Source: Apiospora phragmitis (taxonomy: Eukaryota > Ascomycota > Sordariomycetes > Amphisphaeriales > Apiosporaceae). Taken from it: a stretch of 64,000 bases of DNA. The notes under the pieces are model-generated. The model was not told the DNA's origin and did no database searches. It was given only the letters and a program-made list of their open reading frames with translations. Location of the stretch: the NCBI GenBank assembly GCA_038363925.1, contig JAQQWL010000013.1:930001-994000 (forward strand), in the 5' to 3' direction. Below are positions 1 through 10,734 of the stretch, one piece after another; positions within the stretch are counted from its first letter, which is position 1, and each line of letters opens with the position of its first letter. The position numbers were made by a program, and so were the translations under genes.

Positions 1-234
1 GCTTATTAACGGTTTTATAAAGGAATATTTTAAAATACTATTTAACGAGTTATTTACGCCGCCTCGTTCTTTAAAAATAAAATACTCGCCTATTTTAAAC
101 TTTATTTAAACGAACTTATAGAAAACGATTAATAAGTTAAGCTATACTGCGTAAAAATATAACGAATTTTTAAAAATCATAATAGTTTTAAATAAGTTAC
201 TAAATTATTTTTTTAAAACCCCGACGAAAAGCGA

Positions 235-325
235 TAAATAAAAAAAGAATTAAAAACTTTTAAATAAAAAAAGAATTAGAAACTTTTAAATAAAAAAAGA
301 ATTAAAAACTTTTAAATAAAAAAGA
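235..325. repeat. 26-bp tandem repeat, about 3.3 copies
   Basis: A 26-nt unit recurs, with the internal GAATTA at 247, 273 and 299 and a shortened partial copy near 324. One unit differs by a single A/G change. It lies inside the RIP-degraded block and is non-coding. It may derive from an LTR or untranslated part of the degraded element, but nothing in the sequence proves that. Confidence 0.85.
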
Positions 326-599
326 TTAACCGCCTCTTATACCGCCGAATTCTAACGTATTATAACTTAGCTAAATTATACTAAAATTATAAAGATTATA
401 ATATATTATCGAAAATTAAAGGAAAACGTTAAAAACGAATTTAACCGGCTTAATACCTTTAATAATTTCTTTTTATATATAGAGCTCGCTATTAAAATCG
501 ATGCTTATATATATAAACGCCGCTACGAAAAATAAGCCGGATAATAATAGTAAACTAATCGAATTTAAGTTAATATAAGACGACTACGTCACTATAATA

Positions 600-760
600 A
601 TATACCGTTAAAAAATATCACGGCGTATAGCTATTATAATAAACTAATAGACCTCGACATTATTAAATATAATAAAAGGCGGAACGTAACCTATTATAAT
701 TATTAAAAATAGGGATATTTTACTCGAAACTGCCGGTCCTTAAAAAAGGACTTCTAAAAA
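600..760 (+). mobile_element. Degraded retroelement gag zinc-knuckle relic
   Basis: At 692-733 one forward frame has the spacing of a retroviral-type CCHC zinc knuckle (C-x2-C-x4-H-x4-C). The first two cysteines and the histidine are now tyrosine codons (TGY and CAY each one C/G change from TAY), two glutamine codons are now TAA and TAG, and the last cysteine is intact. Every difference is a C-to-T or G-to-A change, as RIP would leave. CCHC knuckles of this kind sit in Gag of LTR retrotransposons and in ORF1 of some LINEs. I could not find a reverse transcriptase motif or LTR ends, so class and limits are unknown. Confidence 0.6.
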
Positions 761-3249
761 GTCCTGGATAAGTAATAAATCAACGTTACTAATAATTAAC
801 TAACCCTTATAACTATTAAAAGAAGTAGTACTAGTAATATGTTAAATATCCCCTACTGTAGTTTATTTTAAACAGCCTATTATAATAATAATGACTACGA
901 CCACCGGGTAAATAAAGAAAGGATAAAATAGTTCTTTAAAGCCTTTAAACGGCTAAATATTACGCGCACCTTCGTAATAATATAACGATAACTTAACTAT
1001 AATAAAGAAAATAACGAGGATAATAACGAAAATAAAGACTTAAAAAACCGCCTAGTTTATAACGAACATCGATTAGACGACCTTAAACAGCTTATTAAAT
1101 TACTTACGCTAGAACTCGCCGTAAAAATAACGAAGCCTCGAAACCTAGATATCGATAGATAGTTAGCGATCCTAGGGATTACATTTTCCGAATTACGAAA
1201 ACTACGGTAAGTATTTATTATATATAAACTCGAATAAAAAGTAAAAAGAAACTACGCTATTAGCGACAACCCTAAGATCTCTTTAATATATAATAATTAC
1301 TTCTTACTCGCTTAAATTAACTATATTTATAACGGTTATACTAAGTATTTAATAAAAAAGCTTAAAAAAGAATAATTCTTTAAAAGGATTAATAAGAATT
1401 TAATTAAATAACTATACCTCGACTACCTTATTAAAAAAATTAAAACGATTATATTTAATCCCCGCCGAGCTTACCTATTAATCGAAAAGGCCTTATAATA
1501 GTAAGCGACTAAGCGAAAAACTAAACTTTAAAAAAATCGAACTATTTAAAATTATAAACATTATTTCGAAAACTAATTATCGATTATTACTATTTAAAAT
1601 AATATAGATACACCTTATATTTTATATTTCCTTACTCGAATTAATAATTAAAAATATTTTAATTAATATATAATTAAAAGTTAAAATAAATTAATACGAA
1701 TATAAAATTAAAAAATTTATTAAGAAAAAAAAGCTAAATAAAGCTTCTAATAATTCGTTTAATAAAAAAACTACCTATTAAAAAATAATACCTAAAAACT
1801 TAAAAAATACCTAGTGAACATTATAAAGAAACTATAGGTATTTAAAGAATGAAGCCTACGCTATATTAACTTCACGCCTTAAGTACAGGCTATTTCCTTC
1901 TATTTCTAGAGGCGAATTAAACGAGCTAAGGCCTTATTAACTTACCGCTATAACTCTAAAAAATACGCTTCCGTAATCGATTCCTCGCGAGAAAAGCGAT
2001 TGTACTCCTTTTATACCCGACGAAAAAAGGATAACAAAACGTTAATACCGTTACACGTATAATTAATACGAATATACTCTTTATACTTATTAACCCCTTT
2101 TATTATAATATATAACTATTTTTTTTAAAAAATACCGATTATAAAATATAATATTAAAACTAAATTTATTAAAAGCCTTAATAAAATTAACGTAATAAAT
2201 AATAAAAAAACGAATAAATTTAAGCCGCGATTTTTTAATATAGTTAAATATAATAAGCTTATATTATAAAAAGAAATAAAAGAAGAAACTTATAAAATCT
2301 TAATATAATAATAACTTATAAATATTTAGAACGACTAACTATTTTAAAAATAAAACAATTAAAAAAAGAGGGATAATATTACGATTTAACCTAAAAATAC
2401 GGTTAAAACCTACACCCCCGGCACGGACTAATAATAACCCAAGGTACCTACGAGACCCTACGAAAAAATCCGGTCAGCGCTTACGCCCTATTACACCGCT
2501 ATAAGACCCCGATAACTAACACTATAATAATAATATATTAAAACTAGCTAGCTATAAATAAATAAGAATAAAAAAATAAAAATAAATAAATAAGAATAAA
2601 TAAATAAAAAGGAAATAATTAAGAATTACGTAACGATAAAAGATATTATTTAATAAAGCTTATTAAATAACGATAAACATAATTAATAATAATTATTAAA
2701 TAAGTATAATTAATAAAAAAGAGATTAAATATATAATAATAATTAATTTAAATATTAATCTAATTTATTAATAAAATAAATAGTTTTAGCGAAACATTAT
2801 AAATACCTTTAAATATACGCACCTTAGTTACCTTTATTCCTACGGCTATTACACATTATATCGATAAAAGCGGACTTTTATCGCACGTTTAAATACTCTC
2901 TCGTATTATTAAACATAAACCCTAATACGTCTTACTAGGTTTTAAAAAAAAAACCTAAATAACGTTCGTTATAATATACTCGGTTTAAGATTAAGCTTTA
3001 ATTAAGTTATTTAAAATCTTTAATTTTTAATGTATAAATAAGTCGAAAGAGGTCGCTAGAGACGTCGGCGTACGTAGCTTTATATTTAATTATAAAATAA
3101 TAGATTTCGAATTATACGGTATAAGTCCTGCCTTTTAAAAATCTTCTTAAATATTTAAAATAATAAAAATCGTTTAAAACGTTCCTAAGAAGTCTTCCTT
3201 TTAAAATATAAATAATATACGCTCGTATAAAACCCTCGATTTCTTTCTC

Positions 3250-4160
3250 GTATAATCTTTTTAATATATAAAGATATTTAATATTAAAAGGTTAAAGCTT
3301 ATATAATAAATAAAAAAATATATAAAGTATAATAATCGAGTTTTTTTTATAATAAAGCTTGAAAGTTATTAAATAATAGCTCTTATACCCGTTAAAGACT
3401 AATAAGCGATAAATAATTTTCGTATAAGATTTCGTATACTTATCGAAGTATCGAATCTAGTATTCGCCTCTTTCGTTCGTAGTTTAGCCGTTTTTAGTAA
3501 CTACGATTACTCAGTCTTTTAATAATAAGCTATTTTCGTACTAAAAAAAGAGGTACGTTTTTCCGGTAAATATAATATACGGAGGGATAGCGTAACCGGA
3601 CGATTTAACGTTTTAAATAATTATAATATATTCTCGGTTCTTTTATTATATTACCTTAAGCTTTCCCTATTAATTAAAGGTGGTAATAATTATTTTAAAC
3701 GAGATTTAATTTATAAAAAAGCCGGCTTTATTAAAGTTATAAATATCCTCTTTTTTAAATCTTATACTTATAAATTATATTTCGTACGAAAATAAACTAT
3801 ACGTAATACGCGTCGGGATTTTTATAAGACTCTTTAATAATTAATTCTTTAATTAAAACGCGTCCGAAGGTTTAATTACCGTCGTATAAAGTTAGAGGCC
3901 TAATTAACGCCGACGCGTCCCGCGTTACGTTAACGGAATAATTAATTCGCTATATTTTTAACGCTACTTATTCGGGGAAGAAACGATAGCGAATCTAGTT
4001 CGATTATATATTATACGATTATATCTTCTTCGGAATCCGTTAATTTTCGAGAATTAGCGAACATTGCGCATTTCGTAAAAATACCGAGCTATCGGTTACG
4101 AAGGGTCGTATAAAAGACTTTATACGTTCGAGCTACGTGTTAAAAACTTAATTTTAAGTT
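3250..4160 (-). mobile_element. RIP-dead pogo/Fot1-like DDE transposase
   Basis: On the reverse strand, allowing for C-to-T/G-to-A change, the landmarks of a fungal pogo-class transposase appear in order. Near 4,140-3,970 is a helix-turn-helix/CENP-B-like part, with a partly conserved NSRKLT then a SEED run that leads to a YIIELDS segment. At about 3,750-3,713 is the first catalytic aspartate motif (Y-N-F-D-E-x-G-F), the Asp now Asn. At about 3,397-3,260 is the second (L-D-G-H-x-S-H), again Asn for Asp, followed by the run that normally reads C-M-P-P-H-S-S-H-x-L-Q-P-L-D. Many in-frame stops remain, so it cannot be active. Terminal inverted repeats were not identified; limits are approximate. 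Confidence 0.82.
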
Positions 4161-4985
4161 ATTTTTAAACGCTTAAAACGTTAGAATTATTTACCCTTTT
4201 TTTAAGTATTAACTATAATAAGTAATAAAGGAATTAAGTTATAAAAATTATTCGTACGAAATTTAACGAAAGTAGTTAATTCGTTTATATAGTTATTTCG
4301 TTTATAAACTACGTTAATTATTTTTAATAAACTTTTTAATCGTTTAAATTTAATTATAAAAAAATAAAAGAATCGATAATAATTTAAATGTTTTAATTTT
4401 AATATTATAAATATATTTATTTTATCTTCATAATTAAAATAAGAGCTTAATAAATTAAATTTTATAATAAAAGCTTTATACGCGTTTAAATAAATTAAAT
4501 AAACGAGCTATAAATATTATATATTTATATAAACGTATAAAAGAGTAATTAAGCTTAATTTATAAAAAATATCGATATTATTTTATTAAACTTGTTTTTT
4601 TATTAAATAAATTAAAAATCGTTAATATAATCTCGTTTTAATTTTAAATTACTTAAATTAGTATTAAATTAAAGGTTAAAGTTAAAAAAAGCTTTTAATA
4701 AAAATATTATTAATTAAATTAAAATAAATGTTAAAAATAATTATAATATAAAGAAGTATAGTTTTAATAATATAAATTTATATATATATTAAATATAAAA
4801 GATAATTATAATTTATATTAAATACTTAAACTCTTTTAAATTTTAATAAAGCGTTATAATATTATATAATAATTTTAATTTAATAATTATAAATCACATC
4901 CTTTATTATTTTCTTATTATTTTATTAATTAAAATTATAGTAGTAGCTAATAGTAGCGGAATAGCTAAAGTAGTACTTATAGTAT

Positions 4986-5465
4986 AAAGCCTTTTCAGAT
5001 GCCAGTCCGAAAAGGGAAGCGATTAGCACTCTAATCCGAATGAGAGAAGTTAAAAGACCGTTAACGCGGGGGTGGGGTGCATAGGTGCTGTGGTTGTGGG
5101 GGATAAACATTCCGTATTGCTAAAAATCACAAAGGTCCTTTTCCAATCTTCTACCCTTACAGGATACCAGGTGGGTCTGTACCTTCTATCGCTAATGCTA
5201 TCATCACTCACACCGGTATAGGCCTACCCTATGATACGCGTGATTTCAAGCCATGCTGCTTGCAGTATGTTGTGTAACCTCTCCCACAGCCACGCCCATC
5301 TCAACACAAAACTTGGTTGTGTGGCAGTCAGTCATATTAGGAATGACCGCAGTACAGTCAGCCGCCGCTCGGAGCCCATAACTGTTACAAAGATGCACCA
5401 CATCCTCCTAAGGAGCATTGTGCCATTCTTCGCTCCAGGCATCGCTCTAGCATCTCTCTGGCGTT
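4986..5465. other. Intergenic, RIP boundary to first gene
   Basis: Base composition returns to normal here. Short open frames exist, including one from 5,231 that overlaps the start of the MFS gene in another frame, but none resembles a protein family. It probably holds the promoter of the MFS gene that follows. Nothing else seen. Confidence 0.5.
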
Positions 5466-7074
5466 ATGGAGTATCCTTCTTTATGGCGTGTGGCATACTG
5501 CCGTGGAGCAGTACTGCTTTTGCTGTTCTTCAGTTCATTCAATTGCACGTTGGAGCTGGAAACTCGAGTCCCGTTGATTGCCCATGCCATACACAGGAGA
5601 TACGGTCTGCAGGACGGCCCAGTGCCCAGGGCGAGTGACGTTCTGCTACAAAAATCCGCAGAAGATGAGATTGAGCAGGCTGCTGCTTACTATCGAGTCC
5701 TACAATCCGTTCTTGGTTTGCTACCTTTTCCGTACCACCTGCGACTCCGACTGATGCATCTTCCTCCAGGTATCTTATGTCTTTTGATATATGGAATGGT
5801 TGCGAGGAAACAGGGGCCTGTGCTCGTTTTGCTCATCAGCTCATGTTCGGGCATTATGCGACTTGCATACGAGTATTTCGTCTGTATGTCGACCATTGTC
5901 ACTTCATGTTTTATGAGCTTACCAGACCAGACATGATACTAGAAAAGCCTACTGTGAACTGGATTTGTTCTATTCCTTTCCTGAGCCTAGCAGTAGGTGG
6001 ACCTGCTGTGAAGAAGATGCTATGTTACGGAATCATGGCAGAAATGGTTAATGCATGTGAAAGGTTCGTTCAGTTGAATCATCAACCCCTACCAGCATCT
6101 CAGTATGTATTAGGCATCTGATGCGATTTAGGGGTCCCGCTTTCAATCGCCTCACCTCAGTCGCCACGCTTTCAGCATTTGTCGGCTCTCTTGCCACCTC
6201 TGCTCTTCTCCAGTAAACATTCGTCTTCACTTTCCTGACCGCTGGTCTCTGCGAACTATCTTTTACAGTAACAGCAATGGCTCTTCTCGTCGGTCTGCGG
6301 ACATTTACAGCCCCGAAAAACAATGGCAATCTGCACACGGAATCCGAGACTAGCAGCATATTACCGGAAGCGTCTGTTTCCAATCGACCTCCGGCACGCC
6401 TGGACGACGGCCATGATGGAGATGCTGTGGGGGCAGGCTGCATAGCATCGCGTCCCCCAGGAATCGCGAAACGGCGGAAACTTGTCAAATTCGGCATCCT
6501 ACTAATTTCCTACTTCACCATTGAGTTTGGATTGAACTTCGCTCCGATATATCCTTTGTATCTACTCACTCGTCTCCACTGGTCCCCATCAGGCGTGAGC
6601 CTAGTATACGCGTCAGGACTTTTCATCTCATTACTCACAACTACAACACTACCTCTTCTACGACAGTTGTGGACTATCCGTGGCTCGCAAAGCTCTATCA
6701 ACAGAGAGTACTGGATCGTGATTCTGAGTCTTTTCTGCGCGAATGTTGGTTTAGTAGGTATGAGCCTCGCAGCGAATTCCTTCTGGGTCATCCTCGCCAC
6801 ATCGATATTTAATGCGAGCAATGGTCACAACGATAGCATGATTATGATTATGATGCACACCGGGGCGGATGTGATAGATGTTTCGCAGGTGAATACCTAC
6901 GCATCACTTACCTCCAGCATGGCAGAGATCTTTGGAACTATGATCTCAACCACGCTTTACTTACGTATGCCAAAAGGGAACCCGCAAACCCCGGGTCTTT
7001 CAATGCTTTGGCTAGCAATAGGGATGATCGCCGTAGGCGTATCTTTGATCCGGCGCCAAATGCGAGGGGTATAA
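5466..7074 (+). CDS. MFS transporter, interrupted by introns
   Basis: Polytopic major facilitator protein, presumably exporting or importing a small molecule across a membrane. The first hydrophobic helix follows the chosen ATG closely and leads into an extracytoplasmic loop. A likely intron begins near 5,715 and ends near 5,769. Transmembrane segments then continue (residues reading LLIYGMV and a Gly-rich LAVGGPAV helix near 5,990). At least two more introns are needed near 5,890-5,950 and 6,063-6,100. The C-terminal half is a continuous frame from 6,277, with a hydrophilic central loop and about five helices, ending at 7,074. Some splice sites are weak (a GTTTGC donor), so the model is approximate. 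It lies between the RIP block and a second MFS gene read towards it. Substrate unknown. Confidence 0.65.
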
Positions 7075-7321
7075 CGGGGGAGGTGCCGAAGACCGTTGCA
7101 ATTATACAGGGTAGGAAGCTTATGGTCCAGGGGCGGAATCGAGAACGACGCCCTATTGTTGGCTATATAGCATCGTTGCATTTTATCTACATCCTGTCCG
7201 TCATTCTCACCGTGAAAGGTTGCACGTAAAAATCTTATGTCCCTTTACGTGGAAATGAATAGAGCCTGATACTACTTCGGATCTAGAGAAGTCGGTAGAG
7301 ACATACCCTCTCAAAGATCGT

Positions 7322-9205
7322 TCATGATGATCCAGGGACTGACGTCAGCCGCGGCACCTCAATGCGGATAAGCAACAGTGACGACATGGCAGCTAAGACA
7401 CAGCAGCCCATGAACAATGATCTAAGTGCTGCCTCAAAGCTCAAGATTACTTGATTCCGGTAAGGTTCCTGCAATCCAGAGATAACCTCTATCGACCCTC
7501 GCACAAGTGCGATTGTTTCAGCCTGTCTCGTGCCTTGGACGAACATGTTTAAATAACGTGTCAAGAAAGCCTGGAACACCACACTACTGGCTGAAATGCC
7601 GAGGACCATGCCTAAGCTACGCCACAGCATTAATGTGCTGGTAACGATTGCCTGCTCATTCTTCTCCGAGGAGGCCAAGATGGCCAGAAAAGTTCCTGCA
7701 AATTGGAATCCCTGCCCCAACGACGATGGGATTAGCAACAGGAGGGAGGTGATTAGCGATATCCTGCAGCGTAGAAGGCTCAGCAGAAGGGTGCCCGTGA
7801 GATATAGTAAAGAACCAGTCACCAGTGGCCATTGAAGTCGCCCTGTCCGACTGATCGCAACACCTGTGACTGCGGATGTTACGGAAGACAGTACGGACGG
7901 CAGAATGAGTCTTAATCCGGAAGAGGTTGGGGTTGCCAGGAGAACAGCTTAAAAATATATAGGCCTTCAGAGAAGAAAGTCAGCAAACGAAGATGTATGA
8001 CCATGATTGGTCGTTTGTAAGCAGACCGAGTACACTTACATGTTGAAGAGAATTGCGCTGGTCAAAAATGATGCGATAAAGTTTGACCATATCAAAAGTT
8101 GGCCCACGGGTGCCGCTTGAGTAAATACAGGGGCATGACAGGGTTCAAGGCACTGGAATTCGACCAAATGAATGCCGCACTGCAGATTAAAGATGCCACG
8201 ATACATGCGACAACGACAGGATGGTCCCCTATAGACGTATTAGATGAGTCAATTAGTACTGGGCGTGTGATGCATCCATACATGGAAGAGTGCCTCCGCC
8301 AAGATTCTGATTTTCGTAAAACGTAAGTTAGCCCATCATAACATGGCTTGAGAATACCTGTTGCTTACCAAAGCAAGTATGAACGCACTGATAGAGGTGG
8401 TCAAAGAAAGGGAACCCTTTGGGTCGAAATCGCCGAGTGCCTCGCGTACAGTCTTGGTACTGCACCTTCGGCCTAGGTCTTTGGGAATAGCGAAAAGGCA
8501 AATGATGAATGCGACTGCTAACAGCGGAACTTGAATGCCGAAAGACCACCTCCAACCCCAATGTTCGGCAATCATGCCGCCCAAAGCTGCCCCCATGGCA
8601 CACCCACCGCCATACGCCATGTTACTGTAGGGTTGGTATAGCCCTCTTCGCCTAGATTCACTTCCATTAGCTATCATCCTCCAAGCATGGAAGACCGGAG
8701 GCGGAGGTCTTACTGAATTGGCACGATGTCGTTGATTATAATGCTTCCAAGAACCATGACACCACCATCGCCAATGCCCGAGAGTGCTCGAGCCATGATT
8801 AAGCTCGTGAAGCTCTTGGACAGAGCCGACCAGACGACTGATAAGCAGAATGCTAGGAGACATCCCAAAAATGTCGTCTTGCGACCAATGCTGTCTGAAA
8901 GAGAACACACGACAGGCTGCACGGCAGTTGCTGTCAAAAAGAATGATGTTGACACTAATGAAGCAGAGTGAGCAGCTCCGAAATAGGATGTGATTATAGG
9001 GTGTGAGGAGGCCGTGACGCTATCAAAGCAACCGATGAAATTGCACCAAGATTACCTGAGAAAATATGAACCAGAACCTTCCTGGGGATATGTCGATCAA
9101 AAACTGGGAGAGTGGACGAGATTCAACATAGCCTGTAGATTTAGCACTCGATCCTAAAAGGGCTCTTGTCTCCTCTGGACTCTCGGCGGTGCTGTCAGCA
9201 CGCAT
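7322..9205 (-). pseudogene. DHA-type MFS drug/metabolite antiporter, broken
   Basis: Multi-helix MFS exporter of the drug:H+ antiporter kind. The start at 9,205 opens a hydrophilic N-terminus followed by the I-S-P-x-R-F-W lead into helix 1. The motif-A loop (SDSIGRK) and the ARALSGIGDGG segment are clear. Introns fit at 8,652-8,713, 8,307-8,368, 8,229-8,281 and 7,966-8,039, leaving a 25-nt microexon at 8,282-8,306. Three defects occur: a one-base excess near 9,035-9,040, a one-base loss near 8,095 and a TAA at 7,950-7,952 where the family has Gln (CAA to TAA, a CpA change). The last exon runs open to 7,322. Normal family length is about 530-560 residues. Placement beside the dioxygenase and NRPS suggests product export. 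Real loss and sequencing error are both possible. Confidence 0.75.
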
Positions 9206-9445
9206 GGTACGTAGCGTGACCTCAAGAGTTCTTGGACCGGGGACAGATTGAGCTTTGTCTGTGATGATCTGACCCGATATTTGGCAGGGGCGCAACAAGT
9301 AAAGAAAGCCAGGATAGTGTGTTGCAGGTCGATTGGAAAAGCCAGAGGAATGGCGAAGTGTTAAAGCTTCAGGATTTGCTAGCCTTCCTATGGAATCATG
9401 AGGGTCGCCTCGCGATGTGGGACCTGACACATTGTTCCAGGCACG

Positions 9446-9520
9446 GAATACAGAAGCAATGAATACAGAAGCAATGAATACAGAAGCAATGAATACAGAA
9501 GCAATGAATACAGAAGCAAT
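9446..9520. repeat. 15-bp minisatellite, five perfect copies
   Basis: Five exact head-to-tail copies of a 15-nt unit (GAATACAGAAGCAAT) fill 75 bases between the stop of the dioxygenase and the start of the MFS gene, so in the likely 5' leader or promoter of the latter. In one forward frame the unit would encode M-N-T-E-A, but no gene is supported there. Perfect identity points to recent expansion or to slippage during replication. Confidence 0.97.
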
Positions 9521-9540
9521 GTCTCAGACCCTTGTATATA

Positions 9541-10734
9541 TCATTGTGACTTTCTCAGTGCTTCTCGCCTTCCAGTACTCGCAGGGTCGAGATATGGTCT
9601 CTCGCCCACGCTAACCACACGCCTCCCAGTGCGCGAACCTACAGCTGCGTAGTCGAATGTCGCTGCATGATAAGTGCATCGATTGTCCCATATAGCTACG
9701 GCGAGGCCAGTCAGCATGCGAGCCTGAATAAACTATGGTTGAAAGACGATATCATGGTATATCTTACCCATATCCCCCACATCGCGCCACCTGTGGCGGA
9801 CGTGGATGTCGTGATTCTCTAAAACTGTCTCCTTTAGAAGCTGGAACAAACCCGGCTTTCGCTCGGGGACAGTTCGTTGAACCTCTGGGCGTAAAACCCG
9901 AAGGAGAACACGCTTTTCCAGCCAGTGACTGGGTTCGTGCGCACTGCGGGATGACTTGTTTGGAGTGTCTCGCCTGTGTTGTAGGGGAACCCCGTGGCCC
10001 ATTGTGTAGACTTTCCCCCTTGTCTTTGGCTAGTCCAAGCCAATTGGGCTGAGTATGGGTTACAGTCAAGTTCTCCAAAAGCCCCTGATAGGGCTTTGAA
10101 AGACGATCGTATACTTCATAACCTGATGCCCAGACAGTATCTGAGTCCAGCATGGCCAGTCAGCACTAGAACTATCGAATGGGATGTGGCGTCTGAGTAC
10201 CTCCTCCCGTCGGCGGGATCTCTGTCAATTGCAATATGCTGTAGTCGCTTGGAGCAACTTCAAATGAGACATCGCTGTGCCACGGCCCGCTCTCAGACAA
10301 GGCATGTATGTCGTGCTCCGTCTGGATGATGTTGACGAGCTCATCCTCGGCGGCGGTCCCAGTGAATGTGTGAGTCAGCGGGTGAATGTACAAGTCGGAC
10401 GTAGACGGGTTATTCGTGAGTCTTCTCAGCCGTCGAGAGAGATCTTTCAGTGATCCCCCGCTGAGTTCAGTCTGTTGACGAAAAAATACTACACCACGTT
10501 GGGAGACTTGGAAACGAATTAACTTGGGAGTCTGGCCGAATTGCAGCAGATTGATGCTTTCGCTATCTTACTTGTAATGGCCAGCGCTTTGATTAGGTCG
10601 TCCGCATCAGGCCTCTGTAACCACTCATTGAGCTTGGCATCTGGAAACTCAGTTCCGATCGTAGGCGTCAAGTTCCATGATGTGTATTCATTTAGAGGAC
10701 TGTTAGGTTCGAGTAGAATAGGAGAAACGAACAT
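9541..10734 (-). pseudogene. TauD/TfdA Fe(II)/2-oxoglutarate dioxygenase, frameshifted
   Basis: Member of the taurine/alpha-ketoglutarate dioxygenase family, which hydroxylates or cleaves small substrates using non-haem iron. Four exons: 10,734-10,572, 10,506-10,201, 10,140 to about 9,791, and a last exon from near 9,700 to 9,541. The iron-binding H-x-D lies in WHSDVSF, the distal His in CTYHAATFDY, and the HPAVRTNPVTGWKSVF block is typical. The gene reads well except for two frame changes: one near 9,983-9,993, beside runs of four G and four C, and one near 9,846-9,870. The N-terminus is shorter than in most relatives, so an upstream exon may be missed. Lying in the NRPS cluster, it could oxidise the peptide or an amino-acid precursor. 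It may be a pseudogene or an intact gene carrying two sequencing errors. Confidence 0.82.

Larger units (their letters stand above)
1..4985. repeat. AT-rich block, RIP-degraded repeats
   Basis: This stretch is extremely AT-rich and dominated by TA/AA/TT. CpA and TpG are almost absent (none in the first 120 bases) while CpG survives, which is the signature of CpA-to-TpA repeat-induced point mutation rather than simple AT bias. No open frame of any length exists. Two element remains can still be read when C-to-T and G-to-A changes are allowed for; they are listed separately. Composition returns to normal around 4,950-5,000. About 2,400-2,520 is less AT-rich and may be a less mutated piece. Inactivated transposons next to a secondary-metabolite cluster are usual in fungal accessory or subtelomeric regions. 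Confidence 0.92.

Noticed and set aside
9417..9614. 65-codon frame with five MNTEA repeats
   Set aside because: It is the translation of the 15-bp minisatellite; no conserved flanking sequence, and it overlaps the TauD stop on the other strand.
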